A stretch of DNA of 64,000 nt from Tragulus kanchil (Eukaryota > Chordata > Mammalia > Artiodactyla > Tragulidae). Within the stretch, counting starts at the first letter, position 1; the number at the start of each line of letters is the position of its first letter. The stretch spans positions 168,237,608 to 168,301,607 of the forward strand of contig JAIOJX010000024.1 in assembly GCA_022376925.1 (NCBI GenBank), read 5' to 3'. The position numbers and the translations under genes were made by a program. The notes beneath the pieces were generated by a model. That model was not told the origin of the DNA, did no database searches, and saw only the letters and a list, made by a program, of their open reading frames with translations. Of the stretch, positions 13,369-24,962 are shown in pieces.

Positions 13369-14128
13369 CTTCAGTAATTTTAGAAACCAGATTAAAGATT
13401 ACGAATTCTAGCCAACCATGAAAAACGGTCATTTTTAGATGTATGATAAAAAAGTATCTATCACTAGAGACTGTAAGGATATTTCACGTCCAGTAAACAA
13501 GTACAAAGGCTTCTGTCTGTATTTCGGTTTTCAAGATACTTCCCCTATCATCAATTATAACCAAATCTTTTGGTTCTGTTCTGTCAATTTTCAGAACACG
13601 ATATTTTGTTTCTGCATGACTGCTCCCAACTAGAAAGTATCTCTATAAAGAAAAAGAAAAGTCATTAGTCTTTTAGAGCAGTTTGCCTTATACACATTTT
13701 ATAATCACTTTAGTCTTTCTTCATTAGATACATTACATCAGGTTACTGTTTTAAAAGAAATATTTGTTTCTGTTAAGTACGACTAACTGGAAGATTTTAA
13801 AAAGGCCGATTCTAAAAAGGTCAACTTAAAACTTACATATTCATCATGGCGTCGTGATAAGCAGTAGGAGATTTACAATGTACCCAGTAACCAGGTCAGA
13901 CAAATTTAATTCTGTTACACAGAGATTAGCCTAACTGATTGGAGACTGATGTTTAAACTTTACCAGGAAACAGCAGCTCTGGTTAGAATTAGAAAGCTCA
14001 ACATATAATTAGGAATACTTAGACAATTATAACTATTAAAATTTTGATATTTTATGAAATAAACCTTTATAAATTTTCCATTGAAGACTAAAACCGACTT
14101 TAATATAACAACTATAAAAACCCACCTC

Positions 14129-14444
14129 GGGCTTCTCTGGTGGTCCAGTGGGTAAAGACACCGCCTTGCAGTGCAAGGGGCGCCGGTTCGATCCCTGGCC
14201 TGGGAAGATCCCACGTGCCGCGGAGTGGCTGGACGGATGTGTCCAATTACCGAGCCAGTGCTCTGGAGCGCATGCGCCCAGAGCCGGTGCTCTGCGACGA
14301 CAGTGGCCACGGCGATGGGAGGCCCACAGGAGCCATAGAACAAAGACGGATGAAAATGGAAAAATGAAAGACCAGTGGAAGTGGCCCGCCCATTCCCCTC
14401 CCTCCCCACCCTCCAAAAGATTAAAAAAAAAAAAAAAAAAAAAA
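14129..14444 (+). mobile_element. CHR-like SINE, first of three head-to-tail
   Basis: Full tRNA-Glu-like head, body and A tail. It is preceded by AAAAACCCACCTC, a string that recurs before each of the next two copies. Confidence 0.95.
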
Positions 14445-14453
14445 CCCACCCCA

Positions 14454-14770
14454 GGGCTTCCCTGGTGGTCCAGGGGGGAAGGAAAACGCCTTGCGGTGCC
14501 GGGGGCGCCGGTTCGATCCCTGGCCTGGGAAGATCCCACGTGCTGCGGAGCGGCTGGACCGATGTGTCCAATTACCGAGCCAGTGCTCTGGAGCGCATGC
14601 GCCCAGAGCCGGTGCTCTGCGACAACAGAGGCCACCGCGATGGGAGGCCCACAGGAGCCAAAGAACAAAGACGGATGAAAATAGAGAAATGAAAGACCAA
14701 TAGAAGTGGCCCGCCCATTCCCCCCCCCCCCCCCCCTCCAAAAGATTAAAAAAAAAAAAAAAAAAAAAAA
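14454..14770 (+). mobile_element. CHR-like SINE, second of three head-to-tail
   Basis: Head at 14454 directly follows A-run plus CCCACCCCA. The body is diverged (GTCCAGGGGGGAAGG in the A box), a long C run lies at 14719-14736, and an A tail follows. It is distinct from its neighbours by point differences. Confidence 0.95.
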
Positions 14771-14778
14771 CCCACCTC

Positions 14779-15066
14779 AGGGCTTCCCTGGTGGTCCAGT
14801 GGGTAAGGACAACGCCTTGCAGTGCAGGGGGCGCCGGTTCGATCCCTGGCCTGGGAGGATCCCACGTGCCGCGGAGCGGCTGGACTGATGTGTCCAATCA
14901 CCGAGCCGGAGCTCTGGAGCGCATGCGCCCAGAGCTGGTGCTCTGCGACCACAGAGGCCACCGCGATGGGAGGCCCACACGGGCCAAGGAACAAAGATGG
15001 ATGAAAATAGAGAAATGAAAGACCAATAGAAGTGGCCCGCCTGCTCCCCTCCCTCCCCACCCCACA
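14779..15066 (+). mobile_element. CHR-like SINE, third of three head-to-tail, tail lost
   Basis: Head follows A-run plus CCCACCTCA. The element ends at the CCCTCCCTCC pyrimidine tract without the AAATAAAT and poly(A) tail seen in the first two copies. CACACCTCAAAG follows. Confidence 0.93.
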
Positions 15067-15692
15067 CACCTCAAAGCCCCATAAAATATTTAAACGAGTA
15101 TATTTTCCGAAATGGCTTTTTATAGATAAGCTACAGGAAATAATAATCTTTCCTTTCTGAAGCATTTCCTTGGAGCATTATACTTGAACACACTAGTCTT
15201 CTTAACTGAATCCTGAGAATAAAATGAATAAGAAAAATACAGAAAAATCATCATCCTACTATTCAAAGAAAATGCTTTTCAGAAAACCTAACCTAGATGA
15301 ATGATTTTTAAACTGTGCTTAAGAAAATATGTAAAACTCCATTTGGAAAAATAAATTTCAAGTATTTTGCTTCAAAGAAGTCCTTTTTAAAGTGGCCCTT
15401 TCAACACTGCAAAAAATTAAGAACACACTGCCACCATCAAGTGGCATCTAACCATCTTATCAGTCACATAAGACACAGATACACAAAGCAATTAAAATAA
15501 CAAGATTTTGTAGATCAGTGGCCAAACTGAAGTATTGAGACCACAGGCACTTAGAGCAGGAAAGATTAATATTGGGTACTACAGACACAGAAAATGGCAG
15601 AGGAATTAGGACTGAAATTGAGTCTTAAAGGCAGGAAAGATTTTTTAAGGTAAGATTTTATAATTGAAGATATGTAGAACAAAATTCACATT
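15067..15692. other. unique AT-rich sequence, no gene seen
   Basis: No repeat or exon recognised. Confidence 0.5.
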
Positions 15693-15886
15693 GGACTCTT
15701 TATGACCCCATGGATTGTAGCCCACCAGGTTCCTCTGCCTATGGAATTTTCCAGGCAAGAATACTGGAATGGGTTGCCATTTCCCACTCTAGGGGATCTT
15801 TCTGACCTAGGAATCGAACTCATATCTCTTGCATCTCCAGCACGGGCAGGTGGATTCTTTACCACTTGCCCCACCTGGGAAGCCCA
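15693..15886 (-). mobile_element. Bov-tA SINE
   Basis: Reverse-oriented Bov-tA body (ATTTTCCAGGCAAGAATACT, GGGTTGCCATTTCC) ending in CACCTGGGAAGCCC. Confidence 0.93.
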
Positions 15887-16042
15887 ATAACAGAAAATGA
15901 GCACTTGGTTATACTCTTTTCACGCTAAAGCTGTGGAAATAGATGAGTTTTTGAATTGTGAAGTATATATCTGTTTCCAAAGGTATGATCTAGACTTCCA
16001 GATTATAAAGAACAAAACTGTATGTTAAAAGATGATGGGTTA

Positions 16043-16199
16043 GGGACTTCCCTGGCTAGCGGATGGTTAAGACTCCATGATTCCACTGCAAGGGGCATAG
16101 GTTTGATTCCTGGTCAGGGAACTAAGATTCTGCATGACGCACAGAGAGGCCAAAATCAATAAATAAGTAAAACACTTTAATTAAAACAAACAAAAAAAG
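16043..16199 (+). mobile_element. short tRNA-Glu SINE of the CHR group
   Basis: Begins GGACTTCCCTGGCTAG and carries the B-box-like GGTTTGATTCCTGG. It ends in AATAAATAAGTAAAA and an A-rich tail. Target duplications GATGATGGGTTAG at 16031-16043 and about 16200-16212 bracket it exactly. Confidence 0.93.
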
Positions 16200-16325
16200 G
16201 ATGATGGGTTAGCCCACACTTAAGGGGAAAACTAACCAAAACACTGAATCCCTCATCTTCTAGGGAGAAGTAGTCTCTAGATGATAGTACCAGGCGTCAT
16301 GAAGACGAAATAGCACAATTACAAT

Positions 16326-16508
16326 GAACTGGTGAACTCAGCTAGTGAAGAATCTGCCTGCAGTGCAGGAGCCCAGGGTTCGATCCCTGGGTCAGGAAGA
16401 TCCCATGGAGAAGGAAACGGAAGCCCCCTCCAGCATGCCTGTCTGGAGAATCCCAAGGACAGAGGAACCTGGCAGGTCACAGTCCAGAGGGTCTTAGCAA
16501 CTAAACCA
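16326..16508 (+). mobile_element. Bov-tA SINE
   Basis: Degraded head, then B-box GGTTCGATCCCTGG, the GGAGAAGGAAACGG body and the GGAGAATCCCAAGGACAGAG core. Confidence 0.92.
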
Positions 16509-17667
16509 CCAAACCCCACGGTAAACTAACCAAGCCATCCAGTGATCAGGATGCACTAGGGGCGCGGCTGGAAGAGCGGGAACAGGTGAGAGGGAGGAAG
16601 TCCAAGTCCTCAGACTGGCCTGGGTGACTTCCTCCCTAAGATCCTACCCCCCGCAGAGAGGGAAGCGGGGTCACCAGTCCAATACACTCAACCGCAGAAG
16701 AATGGCTTGTAAACTGCGTGTCTTTGTTACCAGAAAACGGAAGCACCTTCCTGAGAACTTGCGGAAAAACCGGTTCCCGGGAAAGGAAACGGCAGTGCTG
16801 AGACCTTGACGGGGAAGGAGCCGGGCAGGTTTGTTAGAGGAACAAGATGAACCAAGGAGATGCTCCTAAAACACCTAGCACAGTGAAGAGTGACCAACAC
16901 ACAGAAAGGCACTTGATAAGGGCTCCTTTCCTTTGCTTTACTTTTGACGATGTCAGCAAGTCTATGCCATTGTATTTTAGAAAACAACTCTAAAAAGGGG
17001 TTGGGGGGAGAGAGAACCCATAGGGGAAAAAAGCATGTGCAGGGCCAGAATGGAACCGGAGCGTGAAAATACACAAATTTTCAGTATCAGTGCTCAGTCT
17101 CTGTCCTCGGGGGAGAGAGCGTGTAAATTAACCACCGTGAACAGCACGCGTGACAGAGGTCTGAAGTGGACGCGCTCACAGCACAGAAGGGGCACTTGAC
17201 CCAGTGGCTGGGCTGGGGGTGGTCAGAGCCAGCTGCCCAGATGGGCCGCTGCTGTCCTGATGCTGAGTGTGGCCTTGAAGGACCTCGAGACAGGACTCGA
17301 CGTCCTGGGCCAACAAAGAGCTGGTGTCACCCACCCCTCCTCCGGCCCCCAGCAGAGCGCTTCCGCTCACATCTGAATGTGGCACTTCCTTCTGAGCGCC
17401 CTGCTATGTGCGTCTGGGGCAAGTGTGCCCCTTCACCTATTACAAGCAGCTCTGGGGTCCGGGGTTAGCCCCTGAGCCCCTGTGGGCTCTCATTCTAGCC
17501 CAGTAGCACCATCTGGTTCCACAGGCACTGAGTAAATATCAAATCAAAGAACAACCGCTCACTGCAGACTAGCCATTCAATCTACTGGGTAGTTACCCAG
17601 TATTTTACAGTGTTTATACTAACCCATCTTTCTTGGTTAACTATACAGAAAGGCAGCCCTTCTAAGA
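16509..17667. other. unique sequence, moderately GC-rich, no gene seen
   Basis: Open frames of 60-115 residues occur on both strands, but none resembles a known family. No polyadenylation signal or convincing splice pair frames them. Confidence 0.4.
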
Positions 17668-17802
17668 CAACCGCTTCATGGCATTCTCCAGATAAGAATG
17701 CTGGCGTGAGTTACCATTCTCTTCTCCAGGGAATCTTCCCAACCGAGGGGTCAAAGCCCCGTCTCTTGTATTGCAAGGGGATTCTTTACCATCTGAGCTA
17801 TG
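17668..17802 (-). mobile_element. Bov-tA SINE fragment
   Basis: Reverse-oriented 5' portion only: ATTCTCCAGATAAGAATGCT through TTTACCATCTGAGCTA. Confidence 0.88.
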
Positions 17803-18353
17803 TATAACAGAATCATTCAGTCAGGAGGCCCACCACAGCTTTAAGAGAGGCGAAATCTCTGAGCCAAAGTCCCAGAATGTCAACTGATCCTAGGACATCT
17901 AAAGATGAACTACAGTAGGACCATGACTTGGCAGTTTGTAACACAAAGATCGAATTCCTGGGATGCGAGTAGACAAACGCACTCTTGGCCTTTGGAGCAC
18001 ACCCACGGGAGGGCGGGTCTGCACCCCTCTCATCCAGGCCCTTCCAAGAAATCTTCACTCCATGAAACAGAGGAATCAAGGCAAAAATCCACAGAATTCA
18101 GGAGCAGATTGGAGTGGGGAGAAAGAGACAGGGAGCAGTTAAGCTATCCACATTCTCTATTAAAGTGGTCTAAGAATCCTGAAAATGTTCCGCGCAGAGA
18201 AGAGCGATCGCTTGTTGAAATCAGTTATGTGGGGGGAAAAGAAGAACTCTCCTGCACTGCCCTCTGGTGGCGGGGTCGTGGAATTTCAGGCCAAATTTTT
18301 AAGAGATTAACTTTCCCAGAAAGGCCTTATTTCTACTTGGTCTAATTGCTATA
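17803..18353. other. unique sequence with one CTCF-like motif
   Basis: No repeat or gene recognised apart from the motif at 18256. A 146-residue frame (17905-18345) has no family signature. Confidence 0.4.
18256..18273 (-). promoter_or_regulatory. candidate CTCF-binding motif
   Basis: On the minus strand it reads CGCCACCAGAGGGCAGTG, very close to the vertebrate CTCF core consensus (CCASYAGRKGGC). Occupancy cannot be judged from sequence. Confidence 0.55.
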
Positions 18354-18556
18354 TAGACATATATATATATACACACACATATATAAACACACGGAGGAAT
18401 AAATAGCAACCTACTCCAGTATTCTTCCCTGGAGAATCCCAATGACAGTGGAGCCTGGCAGGCTACAGTCCATGGAGTCAAAAAGAATTGGACACAACTG
18501 ACCGACTAGATACACACACACACACAAATATATCTGTACACACACACACGTATACA
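18354..18556. repeat. TA/CA dinucleotide repeats around a SINE fragment
   Basis: (TA)n with (CA)n at 18358-18395 and (CA)n at 18511-18556, split by a Bov-tA 3' piece. SINE tails often seed such microsatellites. Confidence 0.8.
18409..18510 (+). mobile_element. Bov-tA SINE 3' fragment
   Basis: CCTACTCCAGTATTCTTCCC through AATTGGACACAACTGACCGA. The head is missing. Confidence 0.9.
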
Positions 18557-19012
18557 GACACATATACATATGTATATCCTTAGGCTTTATTATATTTAGT
18601 ATCATGCTTCAAAATTAATTTCAGCATTTCAGTGCTTAAAAATACCCCTGAAATATCTTTTCCTTAAAATCTTCTCTATTGCTGATTATTTTCTAATGTT
18701 TTTATTTTAAAATTTTTTCCAAACCTACAGCAAAATAAACAGAACGGTAAAACAAAAACCAATATTCTACTCAGCTAGAGTATTACTCACAAATAACTAA
18801 CATTGTGCTACATGTTTCCCCCTCCTTCCTTCTTGAGATAAGCTTTTTCTTCCTTTTGACTCACATGAAAAACAAGTTGCAGGTATCGTAACACATCATC
18901 CCTAAAGCCCTCAACTTGTATTTCCTAAATACAAAGACATCTTCCCACATAATCATAGCAACCATTTATACAACGTTACCTATAATCCATCAAATTTCTC
19001 CAAATGTGCCAA
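18557..19012. other. unique AT-rich sequence, no gene seen
   Basis: No feature recognised. The part from 18726 is repeated from 19842 on. Confidence 0.5.
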
Positions 19013-19024
19013 CAGTATCCTTTA

Positions 19025-19237
19025 CGTGCTAAGCGGATTCAGTCGTGTCCGACCCTTTGCGATCCTACGGACTGTAACCCTCCAGCTCCTCTGTCCACAG
19101 GATTCTCCAGGCAAGAATACTCAAGTGGGTTGCCATTCTCTTCTCCAGATTTTCCCTACCCAGGGATCGAACCTGTGTCTCTTAAGTCTCCTGCTTTGGC
19201 AGGTGGGTTCTTTACCGCTAGTGCCACCTGAGAAGCC
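19025..19237 (-). mobile_element. Bov-tA SINE with target duplication
   Basis: Reverse Bov-tA flanked by CAGTATCCTTTA on both sides (19013 and 19238). The copy made by duplication 4 is at about 20141-20353. Confidence 0.94.
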
Positions 19238-20140
19238 CAGTATCCTTTATAGCTGGCTTTAAGATTTAAAAAAAAAAACAAAACAAAACAACACCCCATG
19301 GAATCCAGTTAAGGATTCTGCACTGCACTTGTCGCCAGTTCTTTAAAAAATATCTTTTAATCTAGAACAGTCCTCCTGCCTTTATTTTCAGAGACTCTGT
19401 GTTTCACAACACGTTTAGAGAGTCCATAATTTTAGCACCAATTTTCCTGGTCTCCTGTTGACATCACTCACCTGGCCATTTACTAGTGAATGTCTCCTAT
19501 GTGCCAAGCCTTAGACTAGACACCAAGGGGCGACGATAAATTGAAGCTACATTTTACGCAGATAACTTGCTAGTGGATTAGACTGAGGGAAAGGAGGAAT
19601 CAATCCAATTAATTGTGCTTGATGAGCAGCTAGCTAGATGGTGGTGCCACTTACTGACGGGAAGAAGTAGATCTGAGGGAAAAACAAGACCTCTGCCGAC
19701 AACATTCCCAGAGGAATCAAGTAGCAGCTGGAGTGCGGAGCTCAGAGAAGAGACACAGTAAATGGCATTTAAGGTGACGTCATGCGACTGGACTAACCAA
19801 CTAGGGAGAGCAAAGACACCTTAAAATCTATGTGCTACAAATACAGCAAAATAAACAGAACGGTAAAACAAAAACCAATATTCTACTCAGCTAGAGTATT
19901 ACTCACAAATAACTAACATTGTGCTACATGTTTCCCCCTCCTTCCTTCTTGAGATAAGCTTTTTCTTCCTTTTGACTCACATGAAAAACAAGTTGCAGGT
20001 ATCGTAACACATCATCCCTAAAGCCCTCAACTTGTATTTCCTAAATACAAAGACATCTTCCCACATAATCATAGCAACCATTTATACAACGTTACCTATA
20101 ATCCATCAAATTTCTCCAAATGTGCCAACAGTATCCTTTA

Positions 20141-20353
20141 CGTGCTAAGCGGATTCAGTCGTGTCCGACCCTTTGCGATCCTACGGACTGTAACCCTCCA
20201 GCTCCTCTGTCCACAGGATTCTCCAGGCAAGAATACTCAAGTGGGTTGCCATTCTCTTCTCCAGATTTTCCCTACCCAGGGATCGAACCTGTGTCTCTTA
20301 AGTCTCCTGCTTTGGCAGGTGGGTTCTTTACCGCTAGTGCCACCTGAGAAGCC
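20141..20353 (-). mobile_element. Bov-tA SINE, second copy of the 19025 element
   Basis: Same insertion with the same target site, repeated by duplication 4. Confidence 0.9.
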
Positions 20354-21360
20354 CAGTATCCTTTATAGCTGGCTTTAAGATTTAAAAAAAAAAACAAAAC
20401 AACACCCCATGGAATCCAGTTAAGGATTCTGCACTGCACTTGTCGCCAGTTCTTTAAAAAATATCTTTTAATCTAGAACAGTCCTCCTGCCTTTATTTTC
20501 AGAGACTCTGTGTTTCACAACACGTTTAGAGAGTCCATAATTTTAGCACCAATTTTCCTGGTCTCCTGTTGACATCACTCACCTGGCCATTTACTAGTGA
20601 ATGTCTCCTATGTGCCAAGCCTTAGACTAGACACCAAGGGGCGACGATAAATTGAAGCTACATTTTACGCAGATAACTTGCTAGTGGATTAGACTGAGGG
20701 AAAGGAGGAATCAATCCAATTAATTGTGCTTGATGAGCAGCTAGCTAGATGGTGGTGCCACTTACTGACGGGAAGAAGTAGATCTGAGGGAAAAACAAGA
20801 CCTCTGCCGACAACATTCCCAGAGGAATCAAGTAGCAGCTGGAGTGCGGAGCTCAGAGAAGAGACACAGTAAATGGCATTTAAGGTGACGTCATGCGACT
20901 GGACTAACCAACTAGGGAGAGCAAAGACACAGAGTCCTCCTCCCCACCCCCCAAAACACCACCTAGCCAGAAATACTCCAAACAAAACGACTTAGAGGCT
21001 GAACATAAAGAAGGAACCTGCTGGAAAGAGCGAGAGGAAGCACCGGTGAACAGGAAAAGCCCAGGACAGCTGGCGGCGTCACAGCCGTGGGAGGAAACGA
21101 ACTCGAGAAGGGAGCAGCGGTCACTGCCCCACCAAGTGCTGCTGAGGGGTCCACAGAGACGGGGCTTGACGACAGGAGCTTGTGAGTAGCCTTTCTAGGG
21201 GTCAAGGGGCGTCTCCATGACAAAGTGGGGGCCAAACCCACAGCAGAGCTGAGTGACGAGCAAATGGGTAGTTTTCTGGGCAAAGACAGAGGCATGGAGG
21301 CCTCCTCCTGAACACCTTACTAAAACCACAGGCAAGTTCTATTTTTTATTTTTTAATTTT
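20354..21360. other. unique sequence, no gene seen
   Basis: 20931-21300 is somewhat GC-rich and holds a 110-residue minus-strand frame without recognisable family. 20354-20930 repeats 19238-19819. Confidence 0.45.
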
Positions 21361-21363
21361 GGC

Positions 21364-21620
21364 CTTTTTTTAAAAAAATATTTTATTCATTTACTTTCAT
21401 CCATCTTTATTCTTTGGCCCGTGTGGGCCTTCCATCACAGTGGCCCCTAGTCGCAGAGCGCCGGCTCTGGGCGCATGTGCTCCAGAGCGCTGGCTGGTTC
21501 TGGGACACGCCGGTCCAGCTGCTCTGCGGCACGTGGGATCTTCCCGGGCCAGGGATCGAACCGGCGCCCCTGGCACCGCATGGTGGACTCTTTACCCACT
21601 GGACCACCAGAGAAGTCCCA
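21364..21620 (-). mobile_element. CHR-like tRNA-Glu SINE
   Basis: Older, more diverged member on the minus strand: head at the right end (GGACCACCAGAGAAGTCC), body through CCGGCTCTGGGCGCATG, and a short tail at the left. Confidence 0.9.
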
Positions 21621-21704
21621 CAATCAAGTTTTTATGGTCATTTTCTTTACATAAAAGCCTCAAGGGCAAGAGAAAGAGTAAAGTAGATTTAAAAAAACAT
21701 CATT

Positions 21705-23465
21705 TGAGAGCTTCCCAGCTTTTCCAATGAGCTGGGCTCGTTTCATTTGGGCGGCCAGAGTCCTGGAGCCTCATCCTCAGCATCCGTCCTTCCAGTGAAT
21801 ATTCAGGGCTTATTTCCTTTAGGACTGACTGGTTAGGTCTCCTTGCTGTCCAAGAGACTCTCACGAGTCTTCTCCAACACCACACTTCGAAAGCATCAAT
21901 TCTTCAGTGCTCAGCCTTCTTTATGGTCCAATTCTCACACTCTTACATAACTACTGGAAAAACCAAAGATTTGACTAGCTGGACCTTTGTCAGCAAAGTG
22001 ATATCTCTGCCTTCTAATGCGCTAAGTTTGTCATAGGCTTCTTTCCAAGCAGCAAGCATCTTTTCATTTCATGGCTGCAGTCACTGTCCACAGTGATTTT
22101 GGAACCCAAGGAAATAAAATCTGTGACTGTTTCCACCTTTTCCCTTTCTATCTGCCATGAAGTCATGGGATCAGGTGCCATGATCTTAGTTTTCTGACTG
22201 TTGAGTTTGAAGCCAGCTTTTTCACTCTCCTCTTTCACCCTCATCAAGAGGCTCTTCAGTTCTTCGCTTTCTGCGATTAGAGTGGCATCACCTGCGTATC
22301 TGAGGTTGTGGCTATTGTTCCAGGCAGTCTTGTGCTTCATTCAGCCCAGCAGTTCACAGGATGACTCTTCAGGAAGGGTGACAATGCACAGCCTCGTTGT
22401 GCTCTTTTCCCTATGCTAAACCAATCAGTATGTCTGGTTTTTACAGTTGCTTCTTGACCCACGTACAAGTTTCTCAGGAGACAGGTAAGGAGGTCTGGGA
22501 TTCTTACCTCTTTAAGAATTTTCCACAGTTTGTTGTGATCCACACACTCAAAGGCGTTAGCACAGTCAATGAAGCAGAAGTAGATGCTTGTTTTTCTTTT
22601 TCTTTTTTTAAATTTTGGCCTCTTTTATTGTTTTTCTATTTATTTGTTTTTCATCCATCTTTGTTCTCTGGCCTGTGTGGGCCTCCCATCGCGGTGGCCT
22701 CTCTCAGTGCAGAGCGCCGGCTCTGGGCACATGCGCTCCAGAGCACTGGCTCATAACTGGGCACATGGGTCCAGCTGCTCCGCGGCACGTGGGATCCTCC
22801 CAGGCCAGGGATCGAACCGGCGCCCCTTGCCCTGCCAGGCGGTGTCCTTACCCACTGGACCACCAGGGAAGCCCAGAAGTACATGTTTTCCTGGCGTTCC
22901 CTTGCTTTCTCCATGATCCAAGGAGTGCTAACCATGCGATCTCTGGTTCCTCTGCCCCTTTGAATCCCAGCTTGTACATCGGGAAGCTCTCGGTTCACAC
23001 ATTGCTGAAGCCTAGCTTGAAGGATCTAGAGCACAACCTTTCTAGCACATGAAGGGAGTGCAATTGTGTGGTGGTCTGAGCATCCTTTGTCATTGCCCTT
23101 CTTTGGGATTGAAATGAAAATGGACCTTGGCTACTCCTTTGGCCACAGCCAAGTCTTCCAAATTTGCTGATCAGCTGAGTGCAACTCTTTAACAGCATCA
23201 TTGTTCAGGAGTTTGAATATTAATAGCTCGGCTGGAATTCCATCTCCCCGCTAGCTTTGTTCACAGCCTAAGGCCCACTTGACGTCACACTCCAGGATGT
23301 CTAGCCCCAGGTGCGTGACCACACCATTGTGGTTATCCAGGTCATTAACAGATTTTTTTGTACAGTCCTTCTTTGTATTCTTGCCACTTATTCTTCATCT
23401 CTTCTGCTTTCGTGAGGTCCTTACCATGCCACGTATCCATGGGCTCAAAAAGGTTCCCCCCAGGA
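21705..23465 (-). pseudogene. BovB (RTE) LINE reverse transcriptase remnant
   Basis: Read on the minus strand, this is the BovB polymerase. The frame 22337-22543 holds the DHNKLWKILKEV and LRNLYVGQEATV strings. The frame 22014-22340 holds the catalytic box region and the following SEELKSLLMRVKEE segment. The active-site box reads YAGD instead of YADD, so one catalytic aspartate is lost. Frames are also broken by stops and by a SINE at 22590-22876. BovB spreads ruminant SINEs by supplying reverse transcription; this copy is dead. The left border is near the TTTTCCAATGAG string, and the 5' side of the element fades out near 23465. Confidence 0.9.
22590..22876 (-). mobile_element. CHR-like SINE nested in BovB
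   Basis: A reverse-oriented copy interrupts the BovB sequence. Near-matching target duplications (AGAAGTAGATG left, AGAAGTACATG right) bracket it. Confidence 0.92.
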
Positions 23466-24962
23466 ACCCTTCCTCAAGAAGCAACTGAAGGAGGTATAAC
23501 ACTAAAATGAGGGCATAACTCAAGTGAGAGAAGAAAAAAAAAAAAATCCAGGATCTGAGAAAGTAAGGGAATCATCACAGTGAGCTTACGGGATGGTGGT
23601 CCGCGGAGACGCCAGGACGCCAGCCAAGCCAGAGGCCTTGGGAGCCACCGCTCCAGACGCGAGCCTCTGCTTCCGGAAGAGGAGGCCAGGACGGACACCG
23701 AGCCCGTGTGCACCTGCTGGGAAGGGACTTAGCTACCTGCAAAGCTGGGGCGAAGCCACTGTAAGTTCTTAGCAATAAGTAGGGATTGTAGGAAGAAGGA
23801 AAAGTCATCTCAGATATCCAAAGTCTGACATTCAAATGGTGAAGGTGAGAAAGGAGATACATAGATGCCCAAAAGCAACCCGGAAGGAAAGGCAGCCGTG
23901 ACTGGAGTGTGTAGGACTTCCACAAAGCAGGCGCCAAGAGCTGGCCCGCCGGCGGGCACGCACCGCGGGGGAGGGCATCGGCGCTGCCTGGAGCACGGCG
24001 CTGCGAGGGGAGACCTGCTGAGGGGCCGGGGTCAGCCAGGACCGAGGCAGAGGATGAGGACGCCAGAAAAAGGTGCCTTAACATCCCCAGAAGGACAGAA
24101 GGTGATCTGAGCTGACTCTCTTCTCCAAGAAAAAGCTGAAAATCTCAGCATGCAGCTTAAAGAGTGGTGACTTGATTTACAGAGGAAATGTGTCTCTAAA
24201 ATACGTACGCGAAGTCTACATGGAATACAAAAGGTAAACCACTTAAAAGGAAATGCAATATTGACTAATATTATCATCTCCTTTTATAATGACAGGCTAA
24301 TTAATCACTTCCTTCTAAAACAGCTAAGGGAAAAAAATCAGCTTTCGTGAATGAGGAGACATTTTAGCTTGTCTGACAGCTTCAATTAATGTTGAACTTT
24401 GAACTTTCTGAAATAAAGGTACTGTTCCTAAAAGACTGTCACAAAGTTACTTCTCACAATCTAACAGTTTGCAGGCCTGCCACCTGGCTGAGCCCAGCAA
24501 TCCCACAGCCAGCGACACAGCCCCGGAAGGGAAAGCAGGCTGACAGGGACAGGAAGCTTGCCAAGTTCATTTCTCACAGCGTCAGGGCTTCACTGATGGG
24601 GAAACACTAAACCCCCCTCTAGAAACAAGTGGCAACTTTGTCACCTCCAATCCCATTTTCTAAATCAGTCGTCATCACCAAGACTCCCTTTCCAACTTGA
24701 CATCAAGTGGTTCCCAGTTCCAGGCCCTTAGTGGACGCATCCTGGGATGTCCTCTCCTGTCCTCTAATTTTCAAAATCAAGGCTAATTAAGTGAATTGCA
24801 TTCCTCACAAAGTGGTTCATATGTATTAATTCTATTTCATGTGATGGGGTGGAAAGAAGGGAGAAGCTACCTTAAAATCCTTTTAGAACAAAGCAGGAGT
24901 TAAAGAAACAAACACAAACACCCATACATATATAATTTGGAGCTAGCAAGAGTAAAAACTAT
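23466..24962. other. unique sequence, GC-rich in part, no gene seen
   Basis: 23580-23760 and 23930-24060 have raised CpG density. A 169-residue minus-strand frame (23575-24084) has low-complexity alanine, proline and serine content and no family signature. 24100-24962 is AT-rich. Confidence 0.4.

Larger units (their letters stand above)
11882..14092 (+). repeat. direct duplication 3 (offset 1105 to 1103), likely assembly overlap
   Basis: 11882-12986 repeats at 12987-14092. The only length change I saw is in the leading A run (14 versus 12). It contains a complete SINE plus about 700 bp of unique DNA. Confidence 0.92.
18726..20930 (+). repeat. direct duplication 4 (offset 1116 to 1111), likely assembly overlap
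   Basis: 18726-19819 repeats at 19842-20930. One 5-base change lies in an AAAAC run. About 22 bases of unmatched filler (19820-19841) separate the copies. Confidence 0.92.

Noticed and set aside
14129..14200. tRNA-Glu gene
   Set aside because: Head matches tRNA-Glu with A and B boxes, but it is fused to a SINE body and tail and occurs many times with decay; a SINE, not a tRNA gene.
12016..14692. Families of GC-rich open frames repeated at many places (about 60-210 residues)
   Set aside because: They are translations of the CHR-like SINE in various frames; the SINE is non-coding.
23575..24084. 169-residue minus-strand frame as a host exon
   Set aside because: No domain, no splice support, low-complexity composition.
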